Positions 60,226-64,000 of a stretch of DNA of 64,000 nt are shown one piece after another. This DNA is from Faecalibacterium hattorii (GTDB lineage: Bacteria; Bacillota; Clostridia; Oscillospirales; Ruminococcaceae), in assembly GCF_003287455.1 (NCBI RefSeq), contig NZ_PRLC01000001.1, positions 1 to 64,000 on the forward strand. Direction: 5' to 3'. The first letter of the stretch is position 1. Every line of letters starts with the position of its first letter. The position numbers were made by a program, and so were the translations under genes. The notes under the pieces are model-generated. The model did no database searches, had not been told where the DNA came from, and worked only from the letters and a program-made list of their open reading frames with translations.

Positions 60226-63000
60226 TTACTTGTTGAGTGCATCGTAAATCGTGGATTTAGGCACGCCGCATGCTTTTGCGATTTCTTCGTACGTGTAGCC
60301 GCCGCGAAGCATTGCTTTTGCTTTGTTCACTTTTGCAGAGGACAAAGCAGTTGTAGTTTTCGGCATTGCACGTTTTACGATTTCATCAGAATCAGACGAA
60401 TTCAGGAATTTCGTCAACATATTGTCCGAAATTGCGCCAGCTTGAACAGCTTCCCATTCACGATCCGTGAACGTGACCTTGGACTTACGCCCACTGGCAC
60501 CCACAGAGTCACGGGCACGCTGCATCTCGACAGAAGAGATTTTTTTAATTACCTTTTTATCTTCCGAAATATGGGGATCAAGCCCCTGTTCCTGAATCTT
60601 TGCCTTAATAACCGCATTTGCAATCAGCATCGCCTTGCGCTCCTTAGGTTTGTTGGCAATCATGTTATTGTACTTCTCTTTCAGAGAGGCAACCTCAGGC
60701 GCATAGGTCTTGGCGGCAGAAGGACTGTATTCAAGCCCCTTCATATTAACAGCCTCTTTGCGGGCCTGATTGGCCATCGCCTTCAACTTATTGGAGAAGT
60801 CCGCATACAGATTCTCCTGCACCGTACCAGACGACAGCGTGCGTGCATCCTTCGTCTCCGAGATCAAACTGACGGTATCCTCAGCGAGGCGCTCCTTCCC
60901 TGTCTTGGGGTCGGTGAAGGTGCGGCCGCTCTCCTTATAGATGAGCTCACCAGTATCCTTATCAACACGTACGCTGCCACGGCGCTCCGGTACACGAACG
61001 GTCTGCTTACGGCGAGACAACAGGGTGGATGCGCCACCATAGTGCGTGCCGCCCTCTTCGTCCACACGGATCTGCCACTTTTGTTTCAGTTCGGGGATGC
61101 CATTCTCACGCTCAGACCTCTTGTAGTCCAGCTTGTGCTTTTCGGCATCGATGACCACCATGGAGTGCTTGACAGCACGTGCAAGCTCATCTTCATCCGC
61201 GCCGCGAAGGGTCATGTCCGTGATGAGGTTCGAGATTACACCCATTTCGCGCTGCTTCTCTTCCTTCTTCATGAGACGCACATTGTTCGGATTGCCTTCC
61301 GGAACTGCATACGCAGTCTTCGGGTCGAAGCCTTCCAACGCTTTCAGCGCATGGGTGGACTTGATGTTGACCTTGTCAGAGACAGGAATCGCCATAACGG
61401 TGTCGCCGTCGAAGTCTGCACCAGACAGACGCTCAGCTACCTTAGCATTGATACCGATTGCATCCTGAATCGCACCGAGATTCCGCTTGCCACTCAAGTT
61501 CTTGTTGTTGACCGTGACCATGGGAATTTCAAAGGTGCCCGCATGCGGATAACGAATCAATGCAAGATGGGTTCCGTTCTCATAAGTCGGGCAGTAAGCT
61601 TCTGTTTCCTTGATATTGTTGAGAGGCAGGATAACCTTGGTGGACTGACCGGGAAACGCCGATGCTTTCAGGGTCATCGATGTACCTTCGCAGGTGTCTG
61701 CAAAATCGTTGAGTAGCTTCTTCTTGACTGTCGGATTATCATAGTGCATAATCTCGTCATACTGCGCCTGATAATCTGCAACGGTGAGCTTCAACTGATT
61801 CTCGATCAGCTTCTTCGGCTGCTTGGACAGGAACTGCGAAGAGACATTCTTCGACATCGTATCCCAGTCGCCTTCCTCTTTCAGTTTGTTGATAGGAGAA
61901 AGATGCTCTTTGCCGTCAGCACCGATGTAAGTGCTCTGACCGTTCGCCTTAATGGCTGCACCAAACGGGTTGTCCGGGTCTGCCTTGGCTTCCTTCAGAA
62001 CCTTCATCTTAGGTGTGCCGGAGTGCTTGTTCGTGTTGAACATGATGTCCACACCGTCCGGAAGATCATCCGAATATACAGCCATGCCCTTCAGGTAATG
62101 ATCACCATCTACAAGGATGCGAACCTGCGCATAATGGCTCTTACCAAGGTCGAGGTCAGGCACGCCGCGGCGAATCTCCATGACGCCGTCTTTGTCCAAA
62201 CCGCCTTCGTCACCATAGCGAATGGCAACGCGGCTGGAATCCAGACTTGTAGGGCGCTGGAGCTTCGTAAAGGTATCACCACCATCATCCGTGTGATAGT
62301 CGCCCAGTGAATCGATCTGTTCCTGATGTTGGTAGGCATACTTCTGATCGAACTCTGGTTTTGCAAGCACCATAATATTGGTCTGCTGACGATTGTTTGT
62401 CGGCTGCTTAATGCCTATGCCGTAACGTTTATAGCCGTATTCTGCCTCTAACGTATATACTGCATCCTGAAGTTCAGTATCAGTTACGCCCAACACAAAG
62501 TTTGCGCCCTCCGAAACATCAATCATTCCCTTTTTATCGACTTCTTTTTTCAGAGTTTCGGCGATGTTTTTTGCACGCTGCGCTTTTTTGTCTGCATTTC
62601 CGGCATATTTGGATCGAACGCTCGATTCGCTCATACCGAGTTGGTTCGCAATCTCCGTCCAACCGAGCCCTTTGTTGTCTTTCAGGTCCTTGATCTGCTC
62701 GTATTCAGACTGCTTCCGCAAACTGATTGCTTTACTTCTCGCAACTCGAAACTCAGTAGGGCTCAGCTGATACTCCTTGGGGAGCGTGTCGTTTATAGCA
62801 TTGATGATGTCCTTTTCGGACAGCCCTTTTTTCTTCAGCGTCTCAATACGAGACAGAAAGTCACCGGAATGCTGATACGGATTGTCGCCGGAACCCCAAG
62901 GATAACGGCCAGAGTGGCGCTTGGTACCGTAGTGCTCCAGAACACTATCGTTGGAAGGAATGCCCAGATAGGCGTGGATATCTTTCTCAATCGCGTTCAT
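60226..63000 (-). CDS. Putative phage single-polypeptide RNA polymerase (DFDGD protein)
   Basis: A 924-residue protein with the hallmark GADFDGDTVMAIP at 527-539. This is the metal-binding DxDGD loop of the double-psi beta-barrel in RNA polymerase beta-prime, YonO-like phage polymerases and QDE-1-like enzymes. Around it, a short RYP segment before GTFEI, then INAKVAERL leading into the motif, parallel the R-x-P ... HPLVC-x-x-FNADFDGD region of beta-prime. A helix-turn-helix lies at about 100-135 (GWTEIANQLGMSESSV) and a resolvase-type one at 895-922 (YTYEEIAKACGVPKSTIY). The N-terminus has a RYPWGSG segment. Its ATG overlaps the nuclease stop as ATGA. The polymerase call rests on one motif and its flanks. 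Confidence 0.7.
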   Translation of the reverse strand: MNAIEKDIHAYLGIPSNDSVLEHYGTKRHSGRYPWGSGDNPYQHSGDFLSRIETLKKKGLSEKDIINAINDTLPKEYQLSPTEFRVARSKAISLRKQSEYEQIKDLKDNKGLGWTEIANQLGMSESSVRSKYAGNADKKAQRAKNIAETLKKEVDKKGMIDVSEGANFVLGVTDTELQDAVYTLEAEYGYKRYGIGIKQPTNNRQQTNIMVLAKPEFDQKYAYQHQEQIDSLGDYHTDDGGDTFTKLQRPTSLDSSRVAIRYGDEGGLDKDGVMEIRRGVPDLDLGKSHYAQVRILVDGDHYLKGMAVYSDDLPDGVDIMFNTNKHSGTPKMKVLKEAKADPDNPFGAAIKANGQSTYIGADGKEHLSPINKLKEEGDWDTMSKNVSSQFLSKQPKKLIENQLKLTVADYQAQYDEIMHYDNPTVKKKLLNDFADTCEGTSMTLKASAFPGQSTKVILPLNNIKETEAYCPTYENGTHLALIRYPHAGTFEIPMVTVNNKNLSGKRNLGAIQDAIGINAKVAERLSGADFDGDTVMAIPVSDKVNIKSTHALKALEGFDPKTAYAVPEGNPNNVRLMKKEEKQREMGVISNLITDMTLRGADEDELARAVKHSMVVIDAEKHKLDYKRSERENGIPELKQKWQIRVDEEGGTHYGGASTLLSRRKQTVRVPERRGSVRVDKDTGELIYKESGRTFTDPKTGKERLAEDTVSLISETKDARTLSSGTVQENLYADFSNKLKAMANQARKEAVNMKGLEYSPSAAKTYAPEVASLKEKYNNMIANKPKERKAMLIANAVIKAKIQEQGLDPHISEDKKVIKKISSVEMQRARDSVGASGRKSKVTFTDREWEAVQAGAISDNMLTKFLNSSDSDEIVKRAMPKTTTALSSAKVNKAKAMLRGGYTYEEIAKACGVPKSTIYDALNK

Positions 63001-63563
63001 GCTACTGCTACTGCTCCTAACTTCAAATCTGCAATCACTTTGTCGAACTCACGAATCTTCTCGATGATGGGATCAATGTCCTCGCAGGTGGGATTCTCGA
63101 TCCAAATATCATCGTTCTGGTAGATTCGCGTCTCGAACTGAATATCTTTCGGATTGATGTGATACTCCATGCAGAACAGAGCAGCATAAATAAAGAGCTG
63201 CTCCATGTGTGCAGGAACAGCTCCGGTTTTAAGATCATGAATGCGAAGGAGATTATCGTTGAATGCAATTGCGTCTGCGGTGCCGAAGCAGTTCTCGCTA
63301 TAATAGAGAACCATCTCCGGGTCCATGCGGAAACCGATTGCATCGTTAACGTATGCGTTCAGAGTTTTCTTACTCTTGGGCAGCTTCTGCCGGAGAGTAA
63401 TACACTCTGCGGCAAAAGCATGAAGGCGCGTTCCCTTCTCTTTTGCCTGAAAGTTCATGTACGCATCGGCCAGACGCTGTGCGTCATAATTGAGCCAATG
63501 GTACTTGCTGGCTCCGAGGAAGGCATGCTGCCCCGTGAGCCTCGAATGATCGTTCCATTGCAT
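62997..63563 (-). CDS. PD-(D/E)XK exonuclease, RecB/Cas4-like
   Basis: A 188-residue nuclease: FGTADAIAFNDNLLRIHDLKTG contains the metal-binding aspartates and the lysine (GTADxI ... D-x-K), and QLFIYAALF with YHINP follows as in RecB-type nucleases. AAGGAGG is nine bases ahead of the ATG. It overlaps the preceding nuclease gene by 80 bp and the polymerase-like gene by 4 bp. Confidence 0.85.
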   Translation of the reverse strand: MQWNDHSRLTGQHAFLGASKYHWLNYDAQRLADAYMNFQAKEKGTRLHAFAAECITLRQKLPKSKKTLNAYVNDAIGFRMDPEMVLYYSENCFGTADAIAFNDNLLRIHDLKTGAVPAHMEQLFIYAALFCMEYHINPKDIQFETRIYQNDDIWIENPTCEDIDPIIEKIREFDKVIADLKLGAVAVA

Positions 63564-63825
63564 TTAGAACTTCCTCCTTATTTTCGGGATAGATGAAAGC
63601 TGCAAAGCTCATACTGTTGAAATCCTGAACATAATAGTCCTGATTCGGTCGATGAGGCGCATCCGCTGACCGTTTGCCTTCCAACGCGCCCCAAGTGTGG
63701 CCATACAAAACCAAGAGGTCAGGATGCCCCTGCACCTCGTTCGGATCCAGATGGACCACCTTGCAGCCGGGAAAGCGCTCTTTCAGTTCTTTCACCAATC
63801 TCGTTTTGAATTTGTTTTCAAGCAT
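63484..63825 (-). CDS. VRR-NUC-type endonuclease
   Basis: A 113-residue protein with a PD-(D/E)XK core: EVQGHPDLLVLYG and LEGKRS. This matches small phage VRR-NUC/Holliday-junction-resolvase-like nucleases. ATG 63825 has GGAGG seven bases ahead. Its C-terminal end overlaps the next nuclease start by 80 bp. Confidence 0.8.
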   Translation of the reverse strand: MLENKFKTRLVKELKERFPGCKVVHLDPNEVQGHPDLLVLYGHTWGALEGKRSADAPHRPNQDYYVQDFNSMSFAAFIYPENKEEVLNAMERSFEAHGAACLPRSQQVPLAQL

Positions 63826-63846
63826 GCTACAACCTCCAAAATGAAA

Positions 63847-63875
63847 GGAATAGTGCGTAAGACGCATTCTATTCC
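63847..63875. promoter_or_regulatory. Operator-like dyad upstream of the nuclease genes
   Basis: An imperfect 29-bp palindrome: ggaatagtgcgt and acgcattctattcc around a short centre. It lies directly ahead of the nuclease-polymerase operon and could be a repressor site or an mRNA hairpin. Confidence 0.35.
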
Positions 63876-63949
63876 CCCCATAAAAGGGGATGTTTTTATC
63901 GCGGGGGTTTTTGTGAGAAAGCGTGAATTTTTGTGAATTTTGGACAAAG

Positions 63950-63982
63950 AAAAAAGCCCCTGCGTTATTAGCGCAGAGGCTT
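63950..63982 (-). terminator. Terminator of the gene block to the right
   Basis: aagcccctgcg and cgcagaggctt form an 11-bp stem (one wobble) with a T-run on the minus strand. It ends a transcript from outside the window and isolates the nuclease-polymerase operon. Confidence 0.8.
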
Positions 63983-64000
63983 CTACAGTTAAGAGTATTA

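Overview
The window looks like chromosome from a Gram-positive gut Clostridia, most likely an Oscillospiraceae/Ruminococcaceae member near Faecalibacterium, Subdoligranulum or Gemmiger. The evidence is a complete spoIIIAA-AH operon, the phoH-ybeY-era-yqzL-recO-mutS2 order, a high GC content, and small stem-loop repeats of a kind I associate with these genomes. The genus is inferred, not shown.

Layout. (1) 1-0.8 kb: eroded remnants, including the C-terminus of a tyrosine recombinase. (2) 0.78-10.1 kb, plus strand: a surface-polysaccharide operon. It holds an SF2 helicase with helicase-associated repeats, a galactofuranosyltransferase-like GT2, a two-gene ABC exporter, a DUF4422-GT8 glycosyltransferase, a membrane acyltransferase split at a 10-G tract, and glf. 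UDP-galactopyranose mutase plus the GT2 point to a galactofuranose-containing glycan; the acyltransferase would decorate it and may switch on and off. (3) 10.3-20.2 kb, plus strand: core genes tgt, yajC, two membrane proteins, tRNA-Thr(CGT), phoH, ybeY, era, yqzL-like, recO, mutS2 and an amidase. (4) 20.7-31.0 kb, minus strand: a Xer-type recombinase, radA, spoIIIAH-AA, ligA and a LOG-family gene.

(5) 31.4-64 kb: part of a siphovirus prophage read almost wholly on the minus strand, so gene order runs from right to left. Two nucleases and a 924-residue protein with an RNA-polymerase-type DFDGD motif come first. The packaging region follows (coiled-coil protein, HNH, connector-like, TerL), then DUF7211 protein, portal, protease-capsid fusion, head-tail joining genes, major tail protein, chaperone-like genes, a 2,498-residue tape measure, baseplate and fibre genes including a seven-repeat propeller-like protein, XkdX-like, GH25 lysozyme and two holin-like genes. 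Two plus-strand cargo genes interrupt this order and carry near-identical promoters. No integrase or repressor is inside the window.

The most unusual signal is the pairing of the DFDGD protein, a candidate single-polypeptide RNA polymerase (YonO/QDE-1-like double-psi beta-barrel), with a 9-bp motif, TCAAAATGG. I count 16 exact copies, all in the transcription direction of the late genes and spread over 31.4-56.4 kb. They lie at start codons, inside genes in several frames and between genes. I found none in the nuclease/polymerase block or the host part. This could be a phage transcription system (polymerase plus promoters) or a stoperator-like repressor array.
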